This document shows, one piece after another, positions 1 through 8,443 of a DNA stretch of 64,000 nucleotides (positions within the stretch are counted from its first letter, which is position 1; the number at the start of each line of letters is the position of its first letter). The notes beneath the pieces were generated by a model. The model had not been told where the DNA came from and made no database searches. It was given only the letters and a program-made list of their open reading frames with translations. Source of the DNA: Xanthomonas cissicola (GTDB taxonomy: Bacteria > Pseudomonadota > Gammaproteobacteria > Xanthomonadales > Xanthomonadaceae); assembly GCF_008801575.1 (NCBI RefSeq), contig NZ_VZPL01000021.1:1-64000 (forward strand), in the 5' to 3' direction. The position numbers were made by a program, and so were the translations under genes.

Positions 1-2
1 AT

Positions 3-68
3 CTCGCGCCGGGTCTGCTTGCGCTTGCCCAGGCCCTCAGCGTCACCGAACGTCAGCTGCATAGATGA
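3..68 (+). pseudogene. Possible tail of a helix-turn-helix reading frame, cut by window edge
   Basis: A frame open from the left edge reads as a short amphipathic stretch containing LAQALSVTERQLHR and stops at a TGA at 66-68. The spacing resembles the recognition-helix part of AraC/Ada-type helix-turn-helix domains, but only 21 codons are visible and the domain would normally continue beyond this point. It may be the 3' end of an intact or broken regulator lying mostly outside the window, or a chance frame. Confidence 0.2.
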
Positions 69-127
69 TCCTCTACATGATGAGGCGGGTAGTGTCGCGT
101 ATCTGTGGTGCGTTGTTCAGAGCTTCC

Positions 128-3100
128 CTAGAACTGGTAGCGGAAGCCCAGCTGCAGCGCCCAGCGGGAGATGCCCTTGTCGTCGTAGATGGTCGCGGCA
201 TCCGGCTGATTGAATCGGTAGACGTACTTGCCGGTGCTGGCGTCGATACCACCGTATTCGACAACGCCGCGCATGCCGGGAAACGCGTATTCCTCAACGC
301 GACCCCATTTCTTGTTCAACAGGTTGCCGACGTTCATAACGTCCAGCCAGATCTGCGCCTTGTTGCCATCGACAAAGCCCGGAAGCTCCTGCTCGATGTG
401 CAAGTCGAACTGATTGACCCAGGTATTGCGCGCTGCATTGCGCTGTGCAACCTGCCCCTTGTGGGTGGACAGATATTGATCGCTGTTTACGAAGTTCCAG
501 AACGCTGCTTCTTCGGCAGCCGAACCGAAGCGCACATCGCCAGGCCCCTCTGGGATGTAGAGCAGATCGTTCAAGCGGCCGTCGCCGTTGGCGTCGTTGT
601 CAAAGGTATAGCTGTAAGGCCGACCGCTACGCCCCTGGTAGACCAGACCAACTTTGGTCGCATAGTCGCCGAAGAAGTTGTGCTTCCACTGCAGGGTGCC
701 GAGGAAGCTATTACGAACTTCGTACGCAGATGTCGCATTCACCTCTTCATTGGCCTGGAACACGGCGGTATTGCCCAGCTGAGAACTGGAAGTGGAGCTG
801 GTCAGTCCGCTAACTTCGTCAGCGTTGGCAAAGGTATAGGCCAGGCTCCAGGACCAGTCGCTATCGTTGAATGGCTTGTTCAAGCCGACAGTTAGGCTCT
901 GGCTGCCACCCTTGTTGGTCGGACGCGCGATGATGGCATCGTTATAGGAGCGATAGCGATTGCCGCGTGCATCCACCGAAACACCTGACGGCTGCGCACC
1001 GTTGACGTTCCAGTTGGCCGGATTTAAGCCAGCCTGATTCCAATAGATCAAACGGCCGTCCTGACCGATTGCCGACGGGCCACGTGCATCGGCCAAATTG
1101 AGTTGCTGGTAGTAAATCGCTCCCTTGACCTTGGTGACGACACCTTCGATAGACGCGACCACACCATACCAGGGCAGCTCTGTATCGAAAGCGAGATTGG
1201 CTTTCCACACGGAAGGCTGACCCAGGTCTTTGTCGACGAAATCCACCGATTGCGTGGCACCGCTGACGGTGCCGTTGCCGCGCGGCTGATTGTCGACGTC
1301 AGGCGTGAACCGGATGTTGTTTTGGTTAACCAGAGCCACGCTCGAGAAGTTGTAATCGGTATAAGCCAGACCGGTATTGGAGTATGGGTTGGAGAGCCAA
1401 ACCGATGCTGCAGCGCCTTGGAATAGGCCTACACCGCCGCGCAGCTGCGTCGGGCGATCAGCATCGAAGGTGTAGTTAAAGCCGAAGCGCGGTTGCAGCA
1501 GGCCATTGCCATCGATGGTCTGATCGTTGCGCACGCCGAAGGTCGCCGACGCTGCCGCGTTGTACTGCGGGCTGTTCTTGACCAGGGGTTCGTCGTAGCG
1601 GACACCGAAAGTCAAGGTCAGATTGTTGTTGACCGACCAGGTATCCTGCAAGAACAGGCCGACGTTTTTCATGCCCCACTTCGCGGCGATATCGTCAATA
1701 TTCCCGCTATTGGATTGCGAGTAACGATAGTTCGCCGGACGATTGTTGCGGTAGTCATCGATCGAATTGAAGGTGTAAGAACCAAATACACGCTGCGCAA
1801 ACAGGTTGAAGATGTCGTTGTCTTCGTAGTCGGCGCCGAACTTCACTGTGTGATCGTTTAGATACAGATTGGCCGCGAAAAACGCGTTCCAGGTCTTGGT
1901 CTGCAGTTCGTTGGCCTGGGTGCTCTGTTCGGTACCCAGGTTTACGAAGTTGTTACCCACACGCACGCCAACTGCCGGCAACCGCGACGCCGCATCACGA
2001 ACCGCAGAGTAGTCGCGGTAAGACACCTTGGCTTCAGTGGAAAACTTTTCGTTCCAGTCGCTGAACAGCTGCGCGGTGTAAGTCTCGAGATTGAAGTTGC
2101 GCACGTAGTGGTAGGAGTTCAGCGCCAACGAAGTGTTGCTGAAACCATTGAGGTTGGCAGTTTCCTGCTCAGACTTGCCATAACGGAACGATGCGCGATG
2201 CTTGTCGCTGATATTCCAGTCGATCTTGATGCCCTTCTCTTCCGACTCGGAGTCGAGCGCCGGCAGAGTCAACGTGCCCGGATCGAAGCCGTAGACGTTA
2301 CGGGAGATGTTGATGATGTCATCAACCTGAGCCTGGGAAACATTGACGATGTTGCTGGCACCGGAACCTTGCGGACCGTAGCCGGAGGCACCGGTGAACA
2401 CGCCTTTGCCGTCGTACTTTTCATAATTGGCGAAGAAGAATAGCTTGTCCTTGACGATAGGCCCCCCGAAGGTCAGACCGTAGGTCTTCTCGTTGTCGAA
2501 CAGCTGCGGGCGGATGCCGTTTTGATTCTTGCCTGACCAATCGTTGTCACGATAGGTGCCGTAGACCGACCCGTGAAACTCGTTGGTGCCGGACTTGGTG
2601 ACCGCATTGATCACGCCGCCGGTGCCACCGGTAATGGTGACGTCGTAGTTGGCCACGTCCACCGAGATTTCATCGATGACGTCCATCGAGAACGGCTGGC
2701 GCGGGGTCGGCAGGCTGTTGGATTCCAGGCCGAAGGCGTCGTTGGTGCTGATGCCGTCGACGCGGATCGCGTTGTAGCGCGGGTTCTGGCCGGCGATGGA
2801 GATTTCGTTGCGCGCCTTGTCGGTTTGCGCGACGCGCGGATCCAGGCGCACATAGTCCTGCAGGTTACGGTTGATCGACGGCAGCGACTCGATTTCTTCG
2901 CGGGTCACGTTGGTACCGGTGCCCATCTTGTTGGCGCTGAAAATGGCCGAGCCGTAGTTGCCGGCGATCGCCTGCACGGTGCCAAGCGTCGCCAGATCGC
3001 CACCCAGGGCGGCATCGACCTGGTTGACCTTGTCCAGATTCAGATACACACCTTCGCGGGTGGTGTTGCCAGCGCCCGAGGCGGTGATGGTGATGGTGTA

Positions 3101-3346
3101 CGGCCCGCCCACACGCAAGCCGCGCGCGTTATAGCGTCCGCTGGCATCGGTGGTGGCGCGGCTGACCGTTCCGGACTCCACGTGCGTAATGGTGACTTCG
3201 GCGTTCGGGACGGGCTGGCCGCCGCTGCCGGTCACCAGGCCGGCGACGCCAGCCGAGGTGCTTTGCGCAAACACAGGAGCGGCGGCGAGCGCGGCGACAA
3301 GGCCAAGCGTCAGCTTGGACATGCGGAGATAACGGGGGTGGGTCAT
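128..3346 (-). CDS. Oar-like TonB-dependent receptor with N-terminal carboxypeptidase-regulatory-like domain
   Basis: A 1072-residue outer-membrane protein. A signal peptide (hydrophobic run ending PVFAQS) is followed by an Ig-like carboxypeptidase-regulatory domain at about residues 30-110 (GxPVPNAEVTI...SGRYNARGL). A TonB plug follows (PRQPFSMDVIDEISV and GGTGGVINAVTKSGTNEFHG), then a long beta-barrel ending in the outer-membrane signature RYQF. I chose the ATG at 3346 because a GAGG lies just upstream; an ATG at 3322 (MSKLTLG) lacks a clear ribosome site, and a longer reading to 3448 would bury the signal peptide. The family takes up bulky substrates or anchors surface functions; this substrate is not evident. 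It is a lone gene, with no TonB, ExbBD or regulator beside it. Confidence 0.9.
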   Translation of the reverse strand: MTHPRYLRMSKLTLGLVAALAAAPVFAQSTSAGVAGLVTGSGGQPVPNAEVTITHVESGTVSRATTDASGRYNARGLRVGGPYTITITASGAGNTTREGVYLNLDKVNQVDAALGGDLATLGTVQAIAGNYGSAIFSANKMGTGTNVTREEIESLPSINRNLQDYVRLDPRVAQTDKARNEISIAGQNPRYNAIRVDGISTNDAFGLESNSLPTPRQPFSMDVIDEISVDVANYDVTITGGTGGVINAVTKSGTNEFHGSVYGTYRDNDWSGKNQNGIRPQLFDNEKTYGLTFGGPIVKDKLFFFANYEKYDGKGVFTGASGYGPQGSGASNIVNVSQAQVDDIINISRNVYGFDPGTLTLPALDSESEEKGIKIDWNISDKHRASFRYGKSEQETANLNGFSNTSLALNSYHYVRNFNLETYTAQLFSDWNEKFSTEAKVSYRDYSAVRDAASRLPAVGVRVGNNFVNLGTEQSTQANELQTKTWNAFFAANLYLNDHTVKFGADYEDNDIFNLFAQRVFGSYTFNSIDDYRNNRPANYRYSQSNSGNIDDIAAKWGMKNVGLFLQDTWSVNNNLTLTFGVRYDEPLVKNSPQYNAAASATFGVRNDQTIDGNGLLQPRFGFNYTFDADRPTQLRGGVGLFQGAAASVWLSNPYSNTGLAYTDYNFSSVALVNQNNIRFTPDVDNQPRGNGTVSGATQSVDFVDKDLGQPSVWKANLAFDTELPWYGVVASIEGVVTKVKGAIYYQQLNLADARGPSAIGQDGRLIYWNQAGLNPANWNVNGAQPSGVSVDARGNRYRSYNDAIIARPTNKGGSQSLTVGLNKPFNDSDWSWSLAYTFANADEVSGLTSSTSSSQLGNTAVFQANEEVNATSAYEVRNSFLGTLQWKHNFFGDYATKVGLVYQGRSGRPYSYTFDNDANGDGRLNDLLYIPEGPGDVRFGSAAEEAAFWNFVNSDQYLSTHKGQVAQRNAARNTWVNQFDLHIEQELPGFVDGNKAQIWLDVMNVGNLLNKKWGRVEEYAFPGMRGVVEYGGIDASTGKYVYRFNQPDAATIYDDKGISRWALQLGFRYQF

Positions 3347-3972
3347 TTCGGTAGCCTCGATACAGGTTGGGCAGTGACAAAAAGGCGCAGTCAGCCCAAC
3401 CGTTCCCGGGGGTGGGCTGCCGATGATCTGGGATCCCTTGCCGCGCAACTGGTTGCTGCCGCAACGGTTAACAACAGATTAACACGCTAAGGCCTGATTG
3501 TGACGACGGCGTGACAAACTTCGCGCGCTGCTACATGAATTGCGAAGGTAAGGCGGAGTCGCCAAATCGTGCAAGATCGCAACCGGAGCGAGACGCACGT
3601 TGCGCCTTTGGAGCTGCCGAGTCGGCAGATACGATCAACAGGCCCAAACGCCTGCCTTCGGCCAATGCATGCGTGCTGCACATGGGGTTGCCACATGGCC
3701 ATGCACTCCGCCGACTATGACACTCCACTTGCCGTCTTGCTTCACTGACCGATCGACCTCAAGACAGTCGCCAGCGGCCAAGGGCGACCCGTCCCCATCG
3801 TCCAGAAACCATCACGTGGCACCGCGACTGTCTGGGCGCCACGTTGCGCTAGTCAGTCGCTGGAACCATGGGCCGCGAGCACGTAAACCACGCCAGTGCG
3901 GGTTGAGACCTAGCCCATCGGCGCACATTGCGGCCATACCCCGAGGTAATCGGCAAGCCGCCGAGAGCTGCG
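3347..3972. other. Gene-poor interval with one palindrome
   Basis: About 620 bp between the TonB-dependent receptor and marC. Short frames here look like chance frames in GC-rich DNA, without ribosome sites or recognisable content. The one structured element I see is the 15-nt palindrome at 3614-3628 (CTGCCGA-G-TCGGCAG). It lies 268 bp upstream of the receptor start and could be an operator-like site, though that is speculative. The interval should hold the receptor promoter. Confidence 0.5.
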
Positions 3973-4572
3973 CTAGATCGACACCGGCAACTTGAAGTAC
4001 GTGCCCAGGCCGTCCAGGAACATCTGTACCGAGATGGCGACCAGCAGCATGCCCATCAGGCGCTCGATGGCCGTCAGGGCGCGGTGGCCGAGCAGTTTGT
4101 ACAACAGCGGCGCGGCGGCCAGGATCGACGAGGCGCCGATCCAGGCGATCATCAGCGCAAGGCTCCAGTCCCACAGCCGCGTGGGCTCGTTGCTGCCCAT
4201 CAGCATCACCGCGGCCATGCCGGACGGGCCGGCCACCAGCGGGATGGCCAGCGGCACGATGAAGGGCTCGCCGTCGGGGATTTCGCCCATCAGGCCCTCG
4301 GGCCGCGGGAAGATCATGCGGATGCCGATCACAAACAGCACGATGCCGCCGGCAATGGCCACCGATTCCTGCCGCAGGTGCATCAGCTCCAGCGCGTACT
4401 TGCCGCCCCACAGGAACGCCATCAACACGCACAGCGCGATCAGCAGTTCACGCGCAAGCACGAAGCGCTGGCGCTTGGGCGGCAGCGGCTTGAGCACGCT
4501 GAGAAACACTGGAATGTTGCCCAGCGGGTCGAGAATCAGGAACAGCAGCAGCGCCGCGGAAAGAATGGTCAT
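3973..4572 (-). CDS. MarC family integral membrane protein
   Basis: A 199-residue membrane protein of the MarC/YchE/YhgN (UPF0056) family. It has about six hydrophobic segments and the conserved N-terminal LFLILDPLGNIPVF and central PLAIPLVAGP motifs. The ATG at 4572 overlaps the TGA of the upstream SDR gene as ATGA and gives an N-terminus (MTILSAALL) typical of the family; an in-frame start further up would lie inside the SDR gene. It is the last gene of grxD-SDR-marC. The biochemical role of the family is not established, and the old multiple-antibiotic-resistance link is not supported. Confidence 0.88.
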   Translation of the reverse strand: MTILSAALLLFLILDPLGNIPVFLSVLKPLPPKRQRFVLARELLIALCVLMAFLWGGKYALELMHLRQESVAIAGGIVLFVIGIRMIFPRPEGLMGEIPDGEPFIVPLAIPLVAGPSGMAAVMLMGSNEPTRLWDWSLALMIAWIGASSILAAAPLLYKLLGHRALTAIERLMGMLLVAISVQMFLDGLGTYFKLPVSI

Positions 4573-5312
4573 ACCGGCGGACTCCAGATCGCACCGCGAT
4601 GCGTCGCCCCCGCGGCTGACAGCACGCCGACGCACGCAGGGGCGTAACGTGCGGCATCGACCGCGTCGTTGTCTTCGTGATGGGTGAAAGCGCGTGCGCG
4701 CAATGCGGTGCGCATCGGGCCGGGCTGCAGGCCGCTGACGCGCACCGGGCCGGCGGCGGTTTCATGATGCAAGGTTGCGATCAAGCCGCGCTGCGCATGC
4801 TGGGCGGCGCCATACGCTCCCCAATAAGCCTGACCCACACGCGCGGGGTCGTCCACCACGAAGACGACTGCCGCATCGTCCTGCTGCCGCAACAGCGGCA
4901 GGCATGCCTGGGTCAGCCAGGCGCGCGCGGTCAGGTCGACGTGCAAGGTCCGTGCGAAATCTGCAGGTGAGACGAGTTCGGTTGGCGTCAGGCCGGAAAA
5001 GTCGGCGGCGCAGTGCAGCAGGCCATGCAGGCCACCAAGCTCGGTCTGCAACCGTTGCGCAAGCGTGGCGTAGTCGTCCGGCGTGGCGCCGGCCAGATCC
5101 AGCGGATATAGCAGCGGCTCGTCACCCAGCGCTGCAACCGCGTCGTAGATGCGCTCCAGCGGGCGCACCTTGCGACCAAGCAGGACCACCGTGGCGCCTG
5201 CCGCCGCGCATGCCTGCGCCGCAGCGGCGCCGAGGCCACCAGCGGCGCCGGTGATCAGCACGACACGTCCCGACAAGGCAGCCGACTGCGACTGGGCCTG
5301 CACCGAACTCAC
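4569..5312 (-). CDS. YciK-like short-chain dehydrogenase/reductase with degenerate catalytic tetrad
   Basis: A 247-residue Rossmann-fold protein. The nucleotide-binding turn TGAAGGLG (21-28) is intact, and the C-terminal VSGLQPGPMRT resembles the PG motif of SDRs. The catalytic tetrad is largely lost. The Tyr is present (Tyr167 in WGAYGAAQ), but the Lys four residues on is Gln171. The Ser position falls in VFVVDDPAR with no Ser, and the usual NAG reads HCAAD. It therefore probably binds nucleotide but may not catalyse a normal SDR reaction. The GTG start overlaps the grxD stop (GTGA); a second in-frame GTG lies three codons later. It is translationally coupled to grxD upstream and marC downstream. 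Confidence 0.85.
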   Translation of the reverse strand: MSSVQAQSQSAALSGRVVLITGAAGGLGAAAAQACAAAGATVVLLGRKVRPLERIYDAVAALGDEPLLYPLDLAGATPDDYATLAQRLQTELGGLHGLLHCAADFSGLTPTELVSPADFARTLHVDLTARAWLTQACLPLLRQQDDAAVVFVVDDPARVGQAYWGAYGAAQHAQRGLIATLHHETAAGPVRVSGLQPGPMRTALRARAFTHHEDNDAVDAARYAPACVGVLSAAGATHRGAIWSPPV

Positions 5313-5629
5313 GGCTGGTACGCCTCGCTGACGATGCGCTTGAGCTCGCCGGCTTCGAACAGCTCCAGCGTGATGTCGCAGCCGCCGATCAGCTCGCCAT
5401 GGATGAACAGCTGCGGAAACGTGGGCCAGTTGGAGTAGCGCGGCAGATTGGCGCGCACTTCGGGTTCTTCCAACACGTTGACCGTGCGCAGTTGGTCGGC
5501 ACCGGCGGCGACCAGGGCCTGCACGGCGCGACTGGAAAACTCGCACATCGGAAATTGCGGGGTGCCTTTCATGAACAGCACGATCGGGTGTTTTTCGACT
5601 TCGGCCTGGATCCGTTCCATCACCGGCAT
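5309..5629 (-). CDS. grxD: Monothiol glutaredoxin Grx4 type, with CEFS active site
   Basis: A 106-residue monothiol glutaredoxin. The family carries [2Fe-2S] clusters and glutathione and serves iron-sulfur cluster delivery. KGTPQFP precedes the active site, and NWPTFPQLFIHGELIGGCDI provides the glutathione-binding TFPQ and GGCD elements. The active site reads Cys29-Glu-Phe-Ser, whereas the family signature is CGFS; codon GAG is clear at that place. The length and the rest of the fold match E. coli GrxD, without its C-terminal tail. It is the first gene of an operon with an SDR and marC, and divergent from the sodB-like gene across about 120 bp. Confidence 0.93.
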   Translation of the reverse strand: MPVMERIQAEVEKHPIVLFMKGTPQFPMCEFSSRAVQALVAAGADQLRTVNVLEEPEVRANLPRYSNWPTFPQLFIHGELIGGCDITLELFEAGELKRIVSEAYQP

Positions 5630-5750
5630 TGGACTCTCCTGACTGGGAGCGGCAGGCCCGACCGCCGGGTCGGATAGACTTCCGCAAAGGCGCGCATTGT
5701 AAGCCTTCAGCGCGACCTATCGCCGCACTCCCTTCGCTGCCACTGACATC

Positions 5751-6329
5751 ATGCCGATCGAACACGTTGCACTGCCCTACTCCCGCGCTGCCCTGGAACC
5801 GCATCTGTCGTCTGCGACACTGGAAGCGCATCACGGCGTCTGTCACCGCAGCGAGGTCGAACAGCTCAACGCGCGCCTGGAAGGCAGCGAATTGGCCGAG
5901 CTGACGCTGGAAGAAATCATCGCCCAGGCGCAGGGCACGTTGTTTCATCTTGCCGCGCAGGTGTGGAACCACAATTTCTATTGGCAGTGCCTGCGTCCGC
6001 GCGCTGGCGGGGAGCCGCTTGGGCGGCTGGGCGAGGGCATCGCCAAATCGTTCGGCGACTTCGTGCATTTCAAGCAGGAGTTCAATCGTGTGGCCTTGAC
6101 CAGCTTCGGCTCGGGCTGGGTGTGGCTGGTGCAGCGCCCGGACGGCGCGTTGGCGGTGGTCGCCACACCCAATGCCTCCACCCCGCTCACCGGGCCGGAC
6201 GTTCCGCTGCTCGCCTGCGACATCTGGGAGCATGCGTATTACCTTGACTACCAGCAGGATCGCGCGCGCTACCTGGAGGCTTTCTGGAAGCTGGTGAACT
6301 GGGATTTTGTCGCAAGCCGACTGGGCTGA
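5751..6329 (+). CDS. sodB: Iron-type superoxide dismutase with altered gateway residues
   Basis: A 192-residue protein of the Fe/Mn superoxide dismutase family, with the Fe-type AAQVWNHNFYW block (Gln70, His74) and DIWEHAYYLDY (Asp157, Trp159, His161). With His27 these give the four metal ligands. Aligned by eye to E. coli SodB, the second-sphere pair His30 and Tyr34 is replaced by Cys31 and Glu35 (local sequence EAHHGVCHRSEVEQLN). That pair normally gates substrate and donates a proton. The metal site looks intact, so altered rate or function is possible. No signal peptide, so cytoplasmic. It is divergent from grxD. Confidence 0.9.
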   Translation: MPIEHVALPYSRAALEPHLSSATLEAHHGVCHRSEVEQLNARLEGSELAELTLEEIIAQAQGTLFHLAAQVWNHNFYWQCLRPRAGGEPLGRLGEGIAKSFGDFVHFKQEFNRVALTSFGSGWVWLVQRPDGALAVVATPNASTPLTGPDVPLLACDIWEHAYYLDYQQDRARYLEAFWKLVNWDFVASRLG

Positions 6330-6469
6330 CCTGCCCGCTCAGCTTTCAGTCGCAGATGCAGACTGGCTCATCTGCTGAAACATTGCAGGACGGGTCCGCG
6401 TCCGACACCGACTTGCCTCGCAGACAGCGCGCGACGTCGCACGTCATGGCCACCGACATGCTGCGCGCA

Positions 6470-7615
6470 TCACCCTTCGTTCAAACGCGCAACCACCGGC
6501 TGGGCTTGCGCATCGCGCTGCAGCGCCGCGCCGGCATCGCTCACTGCCAGCGCAAGCGCCTGCGCCGTCTCCGCGCGCAGCGTTGCGTGCCCCACCTTGC
6601 GTCCATCGCGCGCTTGCTTGCCATAGTCGTGCCAATGCCCACCGGGCACCGCCAGAAACGCCCTGGCGTCTGGCATCGCACCCAGCCAGTTGAGCATGCA
6701 GGCGTGGCCACGCATCGCAGTACTGCCCAGTGGCAAGCCAAGGACCGCCCGCACATGATTTTCGAATTGCGAGGTCTCGGCGCCTTCGATGGTCCAATGC
6801 CCTGAGTTATGCACGCGCGGCGCCATTTCGTTGGCAAGCAACTCACCGTCGCGCACGAATAGCTCCAGCGCAAATACGCCGACGTAGTCGAGCTTTTCCG
6901 CCACGGCACGCGCGTGCGATTCGGCCGAGGCTTGGAGTGCCGCCTCCACGCTGGCCGGTGCCAGGCTGGCCGACAGCACACCGTCCACATGCCAGTTTTC
7001 GGTCAATGGCCAGGCGCGGAATTCGCCATCGCGCCCACGCACTGCAACCACGCTGACCTCGCGCTGGAACGGCACGAACGCTTCCACGATCAATCCGACG
7101 TGCGCCGCCTGTGCGCCCAGCGCGTCCCACGCTGCATCGGCATCGGCGAGCGACTTGATACGGAACTGGCCCTTGCCGTCGTAGCCGAAGCGGCGCGTCT
7201 TCAGCACGCAGGGCGTGCCGATCCGTGCGAGCGCTGCATCCAGGCCGGCGCGGTCGTCGATCGCGGCAAACTCCGGCACCGGAATGCCGAGCTCGCGGAA
7301 CAAGGTTTTTTCGCTGAGCCGGTCCTGCGCAACCGCAAGCGCAGCCGGACTGGGAAACACCGGCACCTGGGCGGCAAGTTGCTGCGCGCTGGTGGCCGGC
7401 ACGTTTTCGAAATCGAAAGTGATCACATCCACCTGCTCGGCGAATGCGGCAAGGGTCGCCACGTCATCGAACGCGCCAACCTGCAGCGGTGCCACCTGGC
7501 CAGCGCAGGCATCGGCTGCCGGATCGAAGACCGCAAAGCGTATGCCGAGCGGCGCACCGGCAAGTACAAGCATGCGCGCCAGCTGGCCGCCACCCAGAAT
7601 ACCGAGCGTGCTCAT
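6470..7615 (-). CDS. purK: N5-carboxyaminoimidazole ribonucleotide synthase
   Basis: A 381-residue ATP-grasp enzyme of purine synthesis that carboxylates 5-aminoimidazole ribonucleotide with ATP and bicarbonate. It opens with [13 protein letters not shown], carries the ATP-grasp segments [12 protein letters not shown] and [26 protein letters not shown], and has the family's normal length. Its ATG overlaps the purE stop (ATGA), so the order in transcription is purE then purK, the common pairing for the two-step bacterial route to CAIR. Confidence 0.97.
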   Translation of the reverse strand: MSTLGILGGGQLARMLVLAGAPLGIRFAVFDPAADACAGQVAPLQVGAFDDVATLAAFAEQVDVITFDFENVPATSAQQLAAQVPVFPSPAALAVAQDRLSEKTLFRELGIPVPEFAAIDDRAGLDAALARIGTPCVLKTRRFGYDGKGQFRIKSLADADAAWDALGAQAAHVGLIVEAFVPFQREVSVVAVRGRDGEFRAWPLTENWHVDGVLSASLAPASVEAALQASAESHARAVAEKLDYVGVFALELFVRDGELLANEMAPRVHNSGHWTIEGAETSQFENHVRAVLGLPLGSTAMRGHACMLNWLGAMPDARAFLAVPGGHWHDYGKQARDGRKVGHATLRAETAQALALAVSDAGAALQRDAQAQPVVARLNEG

Positions 7616-8115
7616 TGGCGCGGGTCGTCGCTGGCCATGACATCGTCGGTCTGCTTGGCGCGGAACTGCGCCAGCGCCTGACCGATCTGCGTCTGCTCCG
7701 GCGCCAGCATGGCCGCCGCAAACAACGCCGCATTGGCCGCACCCGCATTGCCGATGGCGAAGGTGGCCACCGGAATACCGGCCGGCATCTGCACGATCGA
7801 CAGCAGCGAATCCATGCCGTTAAGCGCCTTGGACTGCACCGGCACACCAAGCACCGGCACTGCAGTCTTGGCAGCCAGCATGCCCGGCAGATGCGCCGCG
7901 CCGCCGGCGCCGGCGATGATCGCGCGCAGTCCACGGGCGCCCGCCTGTTCGGCGTAGGCGAACAAGACGTCCGGGGTGCGGTGCGCCGAGACCACCTTGA
8001 CTTCGTACGGCACGCCCAGCGCGTCGAGCTTCTGAGCTGCGTGTTGCATGGTCTCCCAATCCGAACGGGAACCCATCACGATGCCGACCAGCGGCGCGGA
8101 GTGGTTGGAGGTCAT
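7612..8115 (-). CDS. purE: N5-carboxyaminoimidazole ribonucleotide mutase
   Basis: A 167-residue class I PurE, which moves the carboxyl group from N5 to C4 to give CAIR, the substrate of PurC. Conserved segments are [13 protein letters not shown] (phosphate/ribose binding), SAHRTPD (catalytic His) and [15 protein letters not shown]. It is the first gene of purEK, divergent from the Trm112-like gene across only 58 bp, so the two promoters must be compact or overlap. Confidence 0.97.
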   Translation of the reverse strand: MTSNHSAPLVGIVMGSRSDWETMQHAAQKLDALGVPYEVKVVSAHRTPDVLFAYAEQAGARGLRAIIAGAGGAAHLPGMLAAKTAVPVLGVPVQSKALNGMDSLLSIVQMPAGIPVATFAIGNAGAANAALFAAAMLAPEQTQIGQALAQFRAKQTDDVMASDDPRQ

Positions 8116-8173
8116 GGCCCTGCCCTGCGGTAAAGACGTATTCTAGCCAATCTTCACGCAAGACAAGACTTCG

Positions 8174-8443
8174 ATGGATCGCAAATTGCTCGACCTGCTG
8201 TGCTCGCCCGACACCCGCCAGCCGCTTTCGCTGCTCGACAGCAAGGGCCTGGAAGCACTCAATGCCGCCATCGCAGGCGGAGCCCTTCAGCGCGCCGACG
8301 GCGCCGCACAAACCCAGCCGCTGCGTGAAGCGCTGATCACCCGCGACCGCAAGCAGATCTTCCGCGTCGACGACGGCATTCCGGTGCTGCTGGCCGAAGA
8401 AGCCATCGCCACTGCACAAATCGCCGACTTCCCCGAGAAGTGA
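8174..8443 (+). CDS. Trm112/YcaR-like small protein
   Basis: An 89-residue protein of the Trm112 (UPF0434/YcaR) family. It begins MDRKLLDLLCSPDTRQPL and ends with the family hallmark DDGIPVLLAEEA. Family members are often zinc-ribbon proteins and in eukaryotes and archaea activate methyltransferases. Here only Cys10 of the usual metal-binding cysteines is present (CSPDTRQPL rather than CPxC), so zinc binding is doubtful. Its TGA overlaps the GTG of nadC, so the two are translationally coupled; the functional link is unknown. Confidence 0.85.
   Translation: MDRKLLDLLCSPDTRQPLSLLDSKGLEALNAAIAGGALQRADGAAQTQPLREALITRDRKQIFRVDDGIPVLLAEEAIATAQIADFPEK

Noticed and set aside
65-895. 276-residue + strand frame over the TonB-dependent receptor end
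   Set aside because: It lies antisense to the beta-barrel C-terminus, whose sequence is clearly conserved; no ribosome site.
3511-3728. Two short overlapping frames in the 3.5-kb gap
   Set aside because: No ribosome site, no hydrophobic or domain pattern, both strands equally open; probably chance.
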